Positions 57,341 to 64,000 of a DNA stretch of 64,000 nt are shown here, in pieces. A model generated the notes under the pieces. That model saw only the letters and a list, made by a program, of their open reading frames with translations. It was not told the origin of the DNA and searched no databases. This DNA is from an uncultured Verrucomicrobiota bacterium (lineage in GTDB: Bacteria > Verrucomicrobiota > Verrucomicrobiia > Limisphaerales > UBA9464), in NCBI GenBank assembly GCA_903907995.1, contig CAIVQH010000060.1, forward strand, positions 372,001 through 436,000, read 5' to 3'. A program made the position numbers and the translations under genes. Within the stretch, counting starts at the first letter, position 1, and each line of letters opens with the position of its first letter.

Positions 57341-57868
57341 ATGAATGACGATGCGTGGCGCCAGCAATTCCGGGAAGTTTACGATCGCGGCACGGCCGCC
57401 TGGAAGGCTGGTCGCCGCACGCCCAAGACGATGTTCGACGAGACTGACACGGCGTTTCTCGCCGGCATCGGCTGCACCGCGCAGGAGCTCTTCGACTTCG
57501 TGGACGACTACCCGCGCTACGGTGAGCCCAACTTCGACACCGTGGTCGAGATCACCGCCATCCGGCGCGACTACTTCCTGAACGTGCTCGGTGGAAAACC
57601 CACCGGCCACGTCGCCTCCATGGCGGATCTGCCGGCCAAGACCGACAAGGCGGACGGCATCGCCTGGCTGCCCCGTCTTATCGCCAAGGCGCGGCTGAAG
57701 TTGCGTGGCGAGATGCCCGCCGACCTCATGTACGGCTGCGGTGGTGACCGCCCCTTTGTGCGTGAAATGCGGACAACCCTGCCCAAGTTTCTCGCCTTGG
57801 TGCGCGATTCCGGCGACGACGACCGCCTGATCATTGAGGCCGTGAAGCGCAAGGCCCGGCTGAAGTAA
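57341..57868 (+). CDS. DUF5069 protein
   Basis: 175 residues from ATG 57341; an in-frame ATG at 57329 would add four. No signal or membrane helix. DDAWRQQFREVYDRGTAAWK and TPKTMFDETDTAFLAGIGCT, with FDFVDDYPRYGEPNFDTVVE in the middle, match the DUF5069 family, which is mostly verrucomicrobial and planctomycetal. A C-terminal acid pair (RDSGDDDRLI) ends the fold. Function unknown; perhaps stress-linked as it is short and soluble. Hairpin at 57893 likely ends transcription. Confidence 0.8.
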   Translation: MNDDAWRQQFREVYDRGTAAWKAGRRTPKTMFDETDTAFLAGIGCTAQELFDFVDDYPRYGEPNFDTVVEITAIRRDYFLNVLGGKPTGHVASMADLPAKTDKADGIAWLPRLIAKARLKLRGEMPADLMYGCGGDRPFVREMRTTLPKFLALVRDSGDDDRLIIEAVKRKARLK

Positions 57869-57892
57869 CCGGGCCATTTCCACGCGGCGACC

Positions 57893-57920
57893 GGGAGCCC
57901 GTTGCTGAATCGGGGTTCCC
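57893..57920 (+). terminator. Probable terminator after the DUF5069 gene
   Basis: GGGAGCCCG (57893-57901) pairs with CGGGGTTCCC (57911-57920) apart from one bulge and one G-T pair, followed by CGTCTTTCTCC. Twenty-four bases after the stop. Moderate strength. Confidence 0.5.
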
Positions 57921-57993
57921 CGTCTTTCTCCATTTCATCGGCTCGGGCACCGCAGGCTTGGCAACTGCGGGCCGTCGCGAGCATGGTTAACGC

Positions 57994-58437
57994 ATGGCAA
58001 GCGACCGGTTTCTCAAGGCGGCGGTGGCCGAAGCCCAGCTCGGTCTCGACGAAGGCGGCATCCCCATCGGCTCCGTGATCGTCCACCAGGGCAAAATCAT
58101 CGGGCGCGGTCACAACCGCCGAGTGCAGCGCGGCAGCACGGTCCTCCACGGCGAGATGGACGCGCTGGAAAACGCGGGCCGGCAATCCGCCTCGGTCTAT
58201 CGCGAATGCACCCTCTACACGACGCTCTCGCCCTGCCCCATGTGTACGGGAGCGATCCTGCTCTACAAGATTCCCCGCGTGATCATTGGTGAGAACCGCA
58301 CGTTTCAGGGCTCGGAATGGCTGCTGCGCCTCAACGGCGTGGAGGTGACGGTGGTGGATGACGCGACCTGCGTGAAACTGATGGTCGATTTCATCCGCAA
58401 CAAACCCCAGCTCTGGAACGAGGACATCGGCGTCTGA
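57994..58437 (+). CDS. Cytosine deaminase of the yeast Fcy1 type
   Basis: 147 residues. Zinc ligands His52 and Cys81, Cys84 with catalytic Glu54 in TVLHGEMDALENAGR and LSPCPMCTGAIL. The closing motif RNKPQLWNEDIGV has the Trp and Asp that close the pocket over cytosine in Fcy1 (QDWFEDIGE in yeast). IPIGSVIVHQGKIIGRGHNR is also closer to Fcy1 than to TadA. Bacterial cytosine deaminases are usually the unrelated CodA, so this is a less common solution. Probably salvages cytosine to uracil; it could also act on other small bases. Confidence 0.85.
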   Translation: MASDRFLKAAVAEAQLGLDEGGIPIGSVIVHQGKIIGRGHNRRVQRGSTVLHGEMDALENAGRQSASVYRECTLYTTLSPCPMCTGAILLYKIPRVIIGENRTFQGSEWLLRLNGVEVTVVDDATCVKLMVDFIRNKPQLWNEDIGV

Positions 58438-58494
58438 CGTGTCTGCGGGCGGTTTGCATTGCCGGCCCTGCCATTCGCGGAAAGGCTCACCGCA

Positions 58495-59196
58495 GTGAGC
58501 AAACCGGTTCGTCGTCTCGATCAGATTCTCGCCAACCTCGGCTACTGCAGCCGCAGTGAGGCCCGTGGCTGGGTGCGCGGCGGGCGCGTCCTCGTGAATG
58601 ACGAGAAAGCCACGGACCCTGCCGACAAGGCTCCGCTGGCTTCGGTATTGGTGGACCACCTGCCATTGGAATGCCCCGATGGCCTGCTCGTCGTGCTGAA
58701 CAAGCCCGCCGGTTACATCTGCACCCATGACGCGCGCGAGGGCCCGATCGTGTTCGACATCCTGCCGCACCGCTGGGTCCGGCGGAATCCACCGGCCACC
58801 ACCGTCGGACGGCTCGACAAGGACACGACCGGCGTCCTGCTCATCACTGACCAGGGCACGCTGGTGCAGCGTTGGACGTCACCGCATCACAAGGTGCCCA
58901 AGATTTACGAGGTCACGCTGGATGGCGAACTGCGGCCGGAACTCATCGAAATCTTTGCCGCCGGCACCCTGCTGCTGGAGGACGACGTGAAACCCTGCCT
59001 GCCGGCAAAACTGGAGATCGTGGGCCCGCACGAAGCCCAGCTGGAACTCGTGGAAGGCCGCTATCATCAGGTGAAGCGCATGTTCGGCAGCCAGGGCCTG
59101 AACGTGACGCGGCTGCACCGGAGCCATTTCGGCGAGTACACCATCGGCGATCTCAAGCCGGGCCAGTGGCGGCTGCTGCCGCTGCCTGCGGGTTGA
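58495..59196 (+). CDS. RsuA/RluB-family rRNA pseudouridine synthase
   Basis: 233 residues from GTG 58495 (TTG 58459 possible but less likely). S4-like RNA-binding start RLDQILANLGYCSRSEARGW, then the catalytic domain with Asp108 in VGRLDKDTTGVLL and the closing RYHQVKRMFGSQGLNVTRLH. RsuA acts on 16S U516 and RluB/E/F on 23S; the exact site cannot be told from sequence. Its 3' end overlaps the macro-domain gene on the other strand by 44 bases. Confidence 0.9.
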   Translation: MSKPVRRLDQILANLGYCSRSEARGWVRGGRVLVNDEKATDPADKAPLASVLVDHLPLECPDGLLVVLNKPAGYICTHDAREGPIVFDILPHRWVRRNPPATTVGRLDKDTTGVLLITDQGTLVQRWTSPHHKVPKIYEVTLDGELRPELIEIFAAGTLLLEDDVKPCLPAKLEIVGPHEAQLELVEGRYHQVKRMFGSQGLNVTRLHRSHFGEYTIGDLKPGQWRLLPLPAG

Positions 59197-59665
59197 ATTC
59201 GACCAGCCGGATCGAGCCAGGAAACTGGCTTTTCGCAAACTCCTCCAGCATCAGGGCCTTGGCCTTTTCGGGGGAGAATCCGCCCGAACCGGTTCCCAAC
59301 AGCGGAAATGCCACCGATCTGAAGCCGGCCGTTCCCGCCACCCGGAGAGCGTTTTTTACCGATTCACGAATCGAATAGGCCGAGGCCCGCCACAGCATGT
59401 TGATGCCGGCCACGTGGATGATTCCACGAAACGGAAGCCGCCCGGCCCCCGTCAGGATCGCTTTTCCCAGTGGCACTGGCCCATGCCGGGCCACTTCGCG
59501 GAACGGTTCCGTGCCGGCCGCGCGCTTGATGGCCCCCGAAACGCCCTGAGGCAGCAACAGCCACCACGGGATGATATTCCGGTTCCAAGCGTTGACGATG
59601 GCCTCGACCGGCTGCTGAAGGAGATCGCCTTCCACGACACACCAGTTAGGCATCAATGGCTGCAT
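59153..59665 (-). CDS. Macro-domain protein
   Basis: 170 residues (ATG 59653 is an alternative start). Single macro domain: VVEGDLLQQPVEAIVNAWNR, LLPQGVSGAIKRAAG (loop binding the distal ribose), PVPLGKAILTGAGRLPFRGI, IIHVAGINMLW and VAFPLLGTGSGGF (phosphate loop). Such domains bind or hydrolyse ADP-ribose and related nucleotides, for example removing ADP-ribose from proteins. The usual NAAN motif reads NAWN. The C-terminus is Ala-rich. Its end overlaps the convergent pseudouridine synthase. Confidence 0.88.
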   Translation of the reverse strand: MQPLMPNWCVVEGDLLQQPVEAIVNAWNRNIIPWWLLLPQGVSGAIKRAAGTEPFREVARHGPVPLGKAILTGAGRLPFRGIIHVAGINMLWRASAYSIRESVKNALRVAGTAGFRSVAFPLLGTGSGGFSPEKAKALMLEEFAKSQFPGSIRLVEFNPQAAAAAATGPA

Positions 59666-59763
59666 GGGAGTTTAACTCTGTTCCGGCAATAAGGTTTCGC
59701 CTGCATCCGATCCGGCAAACGCGGCCATTGCCTACCCCTTTGTCCGTCCGCTACAACGCTCCG

Positions 59764-61158
59764 GTGTCGCAGCAACAAACTCTCCGCCAGCCTGTTTCCT
59801 TTGCCGGCATCGGCCTGCATTCGGGAAACAAGGTCAGCATGAATTTCCTGCCCGCGCCGCCCAACACCGGGCTGCGCTTCCGGCGCATTGATCTGGACGG
59901 CAAGCCCGAGCTCGAGGCCCGGGCCGAATTCGTCACCGATACCCAGCGCTCTACCACGCTGAGCAAGGGGCCGGTCAAAATCCATACGGTGGAGCATGTG
60001 CTGGCCGCCTTCGCCGGGGCGGGCGTGACCAATGCCATCATTGAGATCGACTCCAACGAGCCCCCCATCGCCGATGGCAGCTCACGGGAGTTTGCCCAGC
60101 TGGTCCGCGAGGCCGGCATCACGGTCCAGACCGATCCGATCGAGCCCTACAAGATCACCACGCCGATCGAGCTGACCATCGGTGAGACGCAGCTCGCCAT
60201 TTTCCCCTACAACGGCTTCAAGATCACCTGCACCAGCTCCGACAGGGGCGGCCGCTTTACCCAGTTCTATTCCACCGAGGTGACGCCGGAGACGTGGGAG
60301 AAGGAACTGAGCCACGCGCGCACCTTCTGCTTCTACGAGGAAATCGAATTCCTGATCCGCAACGGGCTGATCAAGGGCGGCAGCCTCGAAAACGCGATCG
60401 TGATCCGCGAGGACGCCGTGCTGACCAACGAACCGCTCCGCTACCCGGAGGAGTTTGTCCGGCACAAGATGCTCGATATCGTCGGCGACCTCTCCCTGGT
60501 GGGCCGTCCCATCCACGGCCACGTCGTCGCCGTGAAGCCGAGCCACCACGCGAACACCGAGCTGGCCAAGGCCATTCTCGCCCAGATGCGCCGCCCTCTC
60601 GAGCAGGCGCAGACGTTCGCCCCGCCGCCAGCCGCCAGCCAGCAGGCTGAAGCTCCCAGTTCCAAATCCTCCAAGCCCGCTCCGAAACCTGTGTCCACCG
60701 CCGCCGCCGAACCTGCCGTCAAGGACGGCGCCTCGCTCGACATCAACGAGGTGATGAAGCTCCTGCCGCACCGGCCGCCATTCCTGATGGTGGACCGCGT
60801 GCTCAAGATCGAGGGCAACAAGATCACCGCGCTGAAGCAGGTCACCATCGGCGAACCGTACTTCGCCGGCCATTTCCCCGGCCACCCGATCATGCCCGGC
60901 GTGCTGCAACTGGAGGCCATCGCGCAGGTCGCTGGCATCCTGATGATGCGGCAGGCTGAGAATGCCGGGAAACTCGCCTACTTCATGTCGGCCGAGGATG
61001 TGAAATGGCGCAAGCCCGTCACCCCGGGCGACACGCTCATCATCGAGGTCGAGCTGACCAAATCACGCGGCAAGATCGGCCGCGCCAAGGGGACATGCCT
61101 CGTCAATGACGAGGTCGTGAGCGAGGCGGTCGTGACCTGCATGTTCTTCGAACGCTGA
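59764..61158 (+). CDS. lpxC-fabZ: Fused LpxC-FabZ: UDP-3-O-acyl-GlcNAc deacetylase and hydroxyacyl-ACP dehydratase
   Basis: 464 residues from GTG 59764 (TTG 59740 is possible). Residues 1-280 are LpxC: TLRQPVSFAGIGLHSGNKV, Glu77 and His78 in HTVEHVLAAF, and His234 and Asp238 in RHKMLDIVGDLSLVG bind zinc, with His261/262 as the acid. A ~45-residue Pro/Ala/Lys linker joins FabZ at ~325-464: LPHRPPFLMVDRV, catalytic His370 in FAGHFPGHPIMPG and Glu384 in LQLEAIAQVAG. LpxC makes the committed step of lipid A; FabZ supplies hydroxyacyl chains. The fusion is known from Bacteroidetes, Chlamydiae and Verrucomicrobia. lpxA follows 2 bases later. Confidence 0.96.
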   Translation: MSQQQTLRQPVSFAGIGLHSGNKVSMNFLPAPPNTGLRFRRIDLDGKPELEARAEFVTDTQRSTTLSKGPVKIHTVEHVLAAFAGAGVTNAIIEIDSNEPPIADGSSREFAQLVREAGITVQTDPIEPYKITTPIELTIGETQLAIFPYNGFKITCTSSDRGGRFTQFYSTEVTPETWEKELSHARTFCFYEEIEFLIRNGLIKGGSLENAIVIREDAVLTNEPLRYPEEFVRHKMLDIVGDLSLVGRPIHGHVVAVKPSHHANTELAKAILAQMRRPLEQAQTFAPPPAASQQAEAPSSKSSKPAPKPVSTAAAEPAVKDGASLDINEVMKLLPHRPPFLMVDRVLKIEGNKITALKQVTIGEPYFAGHFPGHPIMPGVLQLEAIAQVAGILMMRQAENAGKLAYFMSAEDVKWRKPVTPGDTLIIEVELTKSRGKIGRAKGTCLVNDEVVSEAVVTCMFFER

Positions 61159-61160
61159 TC

Positions 61161-61937
61161 ATGGCGACGAACATTCATCCGACGGCGGTCATCCACGCGG
61201 GCGCTCAACTGGGTGCCGATTGCGAAGTCGGGCCCTACTGCGTCATCGGCGAACACGTCCGCCTCGGCGATCGCTGCAAATTGCATTCCCACGTGGTCAT
61301 CGACGGGCACACCACCCTAGGTGCCGAGAACGAGGTGTTCCCGTTCGCCTGCCTTGGTCTCAAGACACAGGACCTGAAGTGGAAAGGCGGAGTCACCCGC
61401 GTCGACATCGGCGACCACAACGTCTTCCGCGAGTACCTCACCGTCCACAGCGCCACCAGTGATGGCGGCGCCACACGGGTCGGCTCCCACAACCACTTCC
61501 TCGCCTACGTCCATCTCGCGCACGACGTGCAGTTGGGCAGCCACATCATCATGTCCAACGTGGCGACGCTCGCGGGGCACGTCACGGTCGAGGATCACGC
61601 GATCATCGGCGGGCTCGCTGCCGTGCATCAGTTCTGCCGCATTGGTAAGTACGCGATGATCGGCGGCTGCGCCAAGGTCGTGCAGGACATCCCGCCGTTC
61701 ATGATGGGCGACGGCAACCCGGCCGAGACGCGCTTCATCAACAAGGTCGGCCTGGAACGCAACGGCTTCGCCCCCGAGGTCGTGAAGGCGCTCACGCACG
61801 CCTACAAGATTCTCTTCCGCGAAGGGCTCACCATCTCCAACGCGCTCACCAAGATCGAAGCCGAGCTGCCGAAGTCGCCCGATCTCGATCACCTCGTCGC
61901 CTTCATCCGCGCCAGCGAGCGCGGCATTTCGAAGTAG
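61161..61937 (+). CDS. lpxA: UDP-N-acetylglucosamine acyltransferase LpxA
   Basis: 258 residues, standard length. Left-handed beta-helix with hexapeptide repeats: NIHPTAVIHAGAQLGADCEV, then LAHDVQLGSHIIMSNVATLA with His121 as catalytic base (His125 in Escherichia coli), and AAVHQFCRIGKYAMIGGCAK. C-terminal helices NKVGLERNGFAPEVVKALTH and ILFREGLTISNALTKIEAEL. It is the first acylation of lipid A and is co-transcribed with lpxC-fabZ. Confidence 0.97.
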   Translation: MATNIHPTAVIHAGAQLGADCEVGPYCVIGEHVRLGDRCKLHSHVVIDGHTTLGAENEVFPFACLGLKTQDLKWKGGVTRVDIGDHNVFREYLTVHSATSDGGATRVGSHNHFLAYVHLAHDVQLGSHIIMSNVATLAGHVTVEDHAIIGGLAAVHQFCRIGKYAMIGGCAKVVQDIPPFMMGDGNPAETRFINKVGLERNGFAPEVVKALTHAYKILFREGLTISNALTKIEAELPKSPDLDHLVAFIRASERGISK

Positions 61938-61944
61938 GCGGAGG

Positions 61945-62334
61945 CTACGCCGACACGAGCACGACGTTCGTGTAGATCCGCGCCTCGCCGGTCCGGATGA
62001 TACCGAGCGCGTGCGGCACGCGCGCCTTCAGTTGCAGATGAGGCTCGAATGTCGGTGACACCGTACCGAAGGCGTTTCTGAACTCCTCCTGCACCGCCGC
62101 CGGGTTGTGTGCCTGAAACTCCGCCGCCATCCAGGCGTGGCCGCATTTCCAATTGGCCAGCACCGCCGCGAGGACCTGCGGCACCGTCGGCACGCCATAG
62201 ACCAGCGAAAGATCCACCTCCACCAGGCCCGGCCAGTGCGGGAACATGGAGTCCGCAATGACGAGCGTGTTCGTGTGACGCACGCGCGCGAGCAGGGCGA
62301 GCAGCTGCGGATTGAGAATGCCGGATTGGATCAT
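61945..62334 (-). CDS. RbsD/FucU-family sugar mutarotase-like protein
   Basis: 129 residues. LNPQLLALLARVRHTNTLVI and ADSMFPHWPGLVEVDLSLVY are the conserved N-terminal part (His20 and Asp28 region) of D-ribose pyranase and L-fucose mutarotase; ARIYTNVVLVSA is the conserved end. It converges on lpxA with a 7-base gap. No ribose or fucose transporter is adjacent, but the gene just upstream encodes a carbohydrate-active-looking protein. Acts on a sugar pyranose ring; sugar unknown. Confidence 0.85.
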   Translation of the reverse strand: MIQSGILNPQLLALLARVRHTNTLVIADSMFPHWPGLVEVDLSLVYGVPTVPQVLAAVLANWKCGHAWMAAEFQAHNPAAVQEEFRNAFGTVSPTFEPHLQLKARVPHALGIIRTGEARIYTNVVLVSA

Positions 62335-62468
62335 GCGGTTTTGAAGGAGTGTGAGTTATCTGGCAGATTTTGCAGCACCATACTCGCCCGTTTGTCCGGC
62401 AACCGATCATGACAAGTCGCTCCCACAAGGGAGAGTTTCACTTGCTGTGCAGAAGCCTCTTCCAAGTG

Positions 62469-62537
62469 CGTAGCAGCCGACGTGAGGAGGCTCTGACCAG
62501 GAACAGAAAATGGAGCCTCCTCACGTCGGCTGCTACG
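62469..62537. repeat. Perfect 24-bp inverted repeat (MITE-like)
   Basis: The left arm 62469-62492 starts CGTAGCAGCCGACGTGAGGA and ends GGCT; the right arm 62514-62537 is its exact reverse complement, with a 21-base spacer. It lies between the minus-strand hydrolase-like gene and the RbsD-like gene. No T run follows closely, so it is more likely a small mobile palindrome than a terminator. Only one copy is in the window. Confidence 0.88.
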
Positions 62538-62543
62538 GAAGTA

Positions 62544-64000
62544 TCAAGGGCCGGTTGGGATGATCGCCGCCACCTTTTCCAGGTCGTCGTAGCGGGCCTG
62601 CCAGGTGGTGTACATCGCGCCGATCACACCGGGCACGCCTTTCGCGGAATCCAGCCAGCGCTGCATCTGCGCCGGACTGTCGTCGTAGTAGCCGGCCAGA
62701 ATCTGCCGGTTGCCCCGGTCGGCGAAGAACTTCAGCGAATCGGCCCGGTGGCCGTCGTTCCACTGCATGATGATAATGTCCTTGTCCAACCCGGCCCATG
62801 AATCCGTCAGCGGGCCGTTCACCAGATAGTACGGCCCCTTCACCGCATTATGGAACGGGTCGAACATGTCGTTCCAGGTGTAGATGCGTCCGCCGGGATT
62901 CACCTCGCGCAGGATCTTCGCGCACTCGTGCACATTTTCCGCCAGCAGCTGGCCCGGAGTCAGGCTGCGCTTGCGGAACGCCTCGCTCCAGCCGAGCACG
63001 CGGATCTCGTCGTGGCTCATCATGTAGCCCTTGGCGTGAAAGAGGGCGTGGACACGGCGCGCTTGATCGCGGAGCAACTCCAGCGTCTTCGGCTCGGCAA
63101 TGTCCATCATCACCTGTCCGTCGTAAATGCTGGCGACATGCTGGTACGAGACACGGAGTCGGGCGCCTTCAGGCACTGCATTCTTCAGGTGGATGACCGG
63201 CGATTCGTGGTAGATGTCGTAGCAGCCGGCATACGGTTTCGTACCCATCAGGGGATCACTGACCGGCTCGAAGTCGTTGCCCTCAACGAGTTCCCTGCCC
63301 TGCTCATCTTTCACTATGAACGGAGCCCCCGGCCGGCGAATTAGGTTCACGAGCCCGACCTCCTCCAGCGTGGCGTCGTCCCACCAGAGGGAGCCGGTCG
63401 TCGCGCCCCACGCGCCGAGATAAAGGTTCACCACGGAGTTGCTGAGCGAGTTGAAGACGACGTGATGGGTACGCCAGTCCTGCGTCGGCTCGGTCTTGAG
63501 GTAGTCGTAGTTCAGGGAGTGGCCCTGCAACCCGAGCACCTTGACCTCCGGCGTGCCGGCGAAGTGGTCGGTCTTCACGCGCACCGTGAGATGATACTGG
63601 CGGAACGGGACGAGCCTGAGCTTCTGCGAAATCCGGGCGTTCGCCCCCTTGGGATCGGTGATGCGGGCGGCGCCGTTGTCGGCCACGACGGTGTCGTCCT
63701 TCCAATCCCAGCGCTTCAGGTCGGCCATGTCGCCGCCCTTGAGCACCGGCGGCGCATCAGATTCAAACCGCGCCACGTCGCCATAGACGACAAACGGCGC
63801 ATCCTTCACCGGCGGACCCTCGGCCAGATTGGGATCGCTCCACAGCAGGTCGTTGGAATAGCCCACGGGGAACACCGCCGGAACGATCTCAATCCCGGCA
63901 TCCGCCGCCGCCTGTTTTACGCGCGCGACGTTGCGGAAATAGTGGTCATCCAACGAGGCAAGCCGGCTGAACTTGGAATCCGCCAGCAGCATGTGCGTGT
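62544..64000 (-). CDS. Secreted-type glycoside-hydrolase-like protein, 5' end outside window
   Basis: At least 484 residues; the frame is open to the window edge past ATG 63992, so the start is beyond. N-terminal barrel-like start (VARVKQAAADAGIEIVPAVF), a beta-sandwich/carbohydrate-binding-like middle (YHLTVRVKTDHFAGTPEVKV, VVNLYLGAWGATTGSLWWDD) and a C-terminal alpha/beta part with MMSHDEIRVLGWSEAFRKRS and IIMQWNDGH, DRGNRQILAGYYD. The Asp-Glu pair in SHDEIR recalls family-20 hexosaminidases, but I cannot fix the family. Ends 7 bases from the inverted repeat at 62537. Confidence 0.7.
   Translation of the reverse strand, partial: THMLLADSKFSRLASLDDHYFRNVARVKQAAADAGIEIVPAVFPVGYSNDLLWSDPNLAEGPPVKDAPFVVYGDVARFESDAPPVLKGGDMADLKRWDWKDDTVVADNGAARITDPKGANARISQKLRLVPFRQYHLTVRVKTDHFAGTPEVKVLGLQGHSLNYDYLKTEPTQDWRTHHVVFNSLSNSVVNLYLGAWGATTGSLWWDDATLEEVGLVNLIRRPGAPFIVKDEQGRELVEGNDFEPVSDPLMGTKPYAGCYDIYHESPVIHLKNAVPEGARLRVSYQHVASIYDGQVMMDIAEPKTLELLRDQARRVHALFHAKGYMMSHDEIRVLGWSEAFRKRSLTPGQLLAENVHECAKILREVNPGGRIYTWNDMFDPFHNAVKGPYYLVNGPLTDSWAGLDKDIIIMQWNDGHRADSLKFFADRGNRQILAGYYDDSPAQMQRWLDSAKGVPGVIGAMYTTWQARYDDLEKVAAIIPTGP

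Noticed and set aside
1-64000. tRNA, rRNA, CRISPR array, integrase or transposase genes
   Set aside because: I looked for cloverleaf-like T-arms, regularly spaced direct repeats and transposase motifs on both strands and found none that I could support by eye.

Overview
The window is a GC-rich bacterial chromosome segment with dense, mostly co-oriented genes. Several traits point to the Verrucomicrobiota, most likely a Pedosphaera/Limisphaerales-type lineage: a fused lpxC-fabZ followed by lpxA, an ECF sigma factor carrying a membrane-anchored C-terminal extension, Tat-exported oxidoreductases and phosphatases, secreted proteins ending in the 'STDLxxW' type C-terminal module, hopanoid genes (hpnH, hpnJ, hpnI) and plant-polysaccharide hydrolase families. 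This placement is inferred from gene content; no rRNA or tRNA gene was seen. The first and last genes run off the window edges.

Layout. 1-8.3 kb: truncated GH140-like glycosidase, an AONS-like PLP enzyme, an EamA transporter, a GMC oxidoreductase with its gluconate-2-dehydrogenase-subunit-3 partner, then two paralogous secreted proteins made by a tandem duplication whose junction still carries pieces of both flanking genes. 8.4-13.4 kb: purD, a CheY-like regulator and a large PAS/GAF hybrid kinase. 14.1-20.8 kb: a flagellar rod/ring/hook operon (flgF, G, A, H, I, a rod-binding flgJ domain, flgN-like, flgK) that ends abnormally, with flgK running into the out-of-frame 3' end of a flagellin gene. 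20.9-27.3 kb: ribosome hibernation factor, amidohydrolase, SDR, bioF, bioA, larC. 27.4-30.5 kb, minus strand: lipoprotein-hpnH-hpnJ operon closed by a strong terminator.

30.7-44.5 kb: nucleoside transporter, a histidine kinase with an SsuA/THI5-like sensor, glycerate kinase, PhoD phosphatase, small secreted and hypothetical proteins, a CotH-like protein, an ABC1/UbiB-like kinase and a PepSY-TM pair. 44.6-51 kb: membrane-linked ECF sigma factor, PQQ-type beta-propeller protein with a PhyH-type dioxygenase, and a LamG plus dimethylformamidase-like protein. 51-59.7 kb: ParA-like ATPase, RhlE helicase, small membrane proteins, a phosphoribosyltransferase, purN, hpnI, a DUF5069 protein, a yeast-Fcy1-like cytosine deaminase, an RsuA-family pseudouridine synthase and a macro-domain protein. 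59.7-64 kb: lpxC-fabZ and lpxA for lipid A, an RbsD/FucU-like protein, a MITE-like perfect inverted repeat and the start-less end of a hydrolase-like gene.

How the genes work together: envelope building (lipid A, hopanoids, flagellum), purine and biotin synthesis, extracellular carbohydrate use and sensing. I saw no CRISPR array, no complete insertion sequence and no obvious defence island. The most unusual observations are the duplication scar at 5957-8491 and the flgK-flagellin junction at about 20577.
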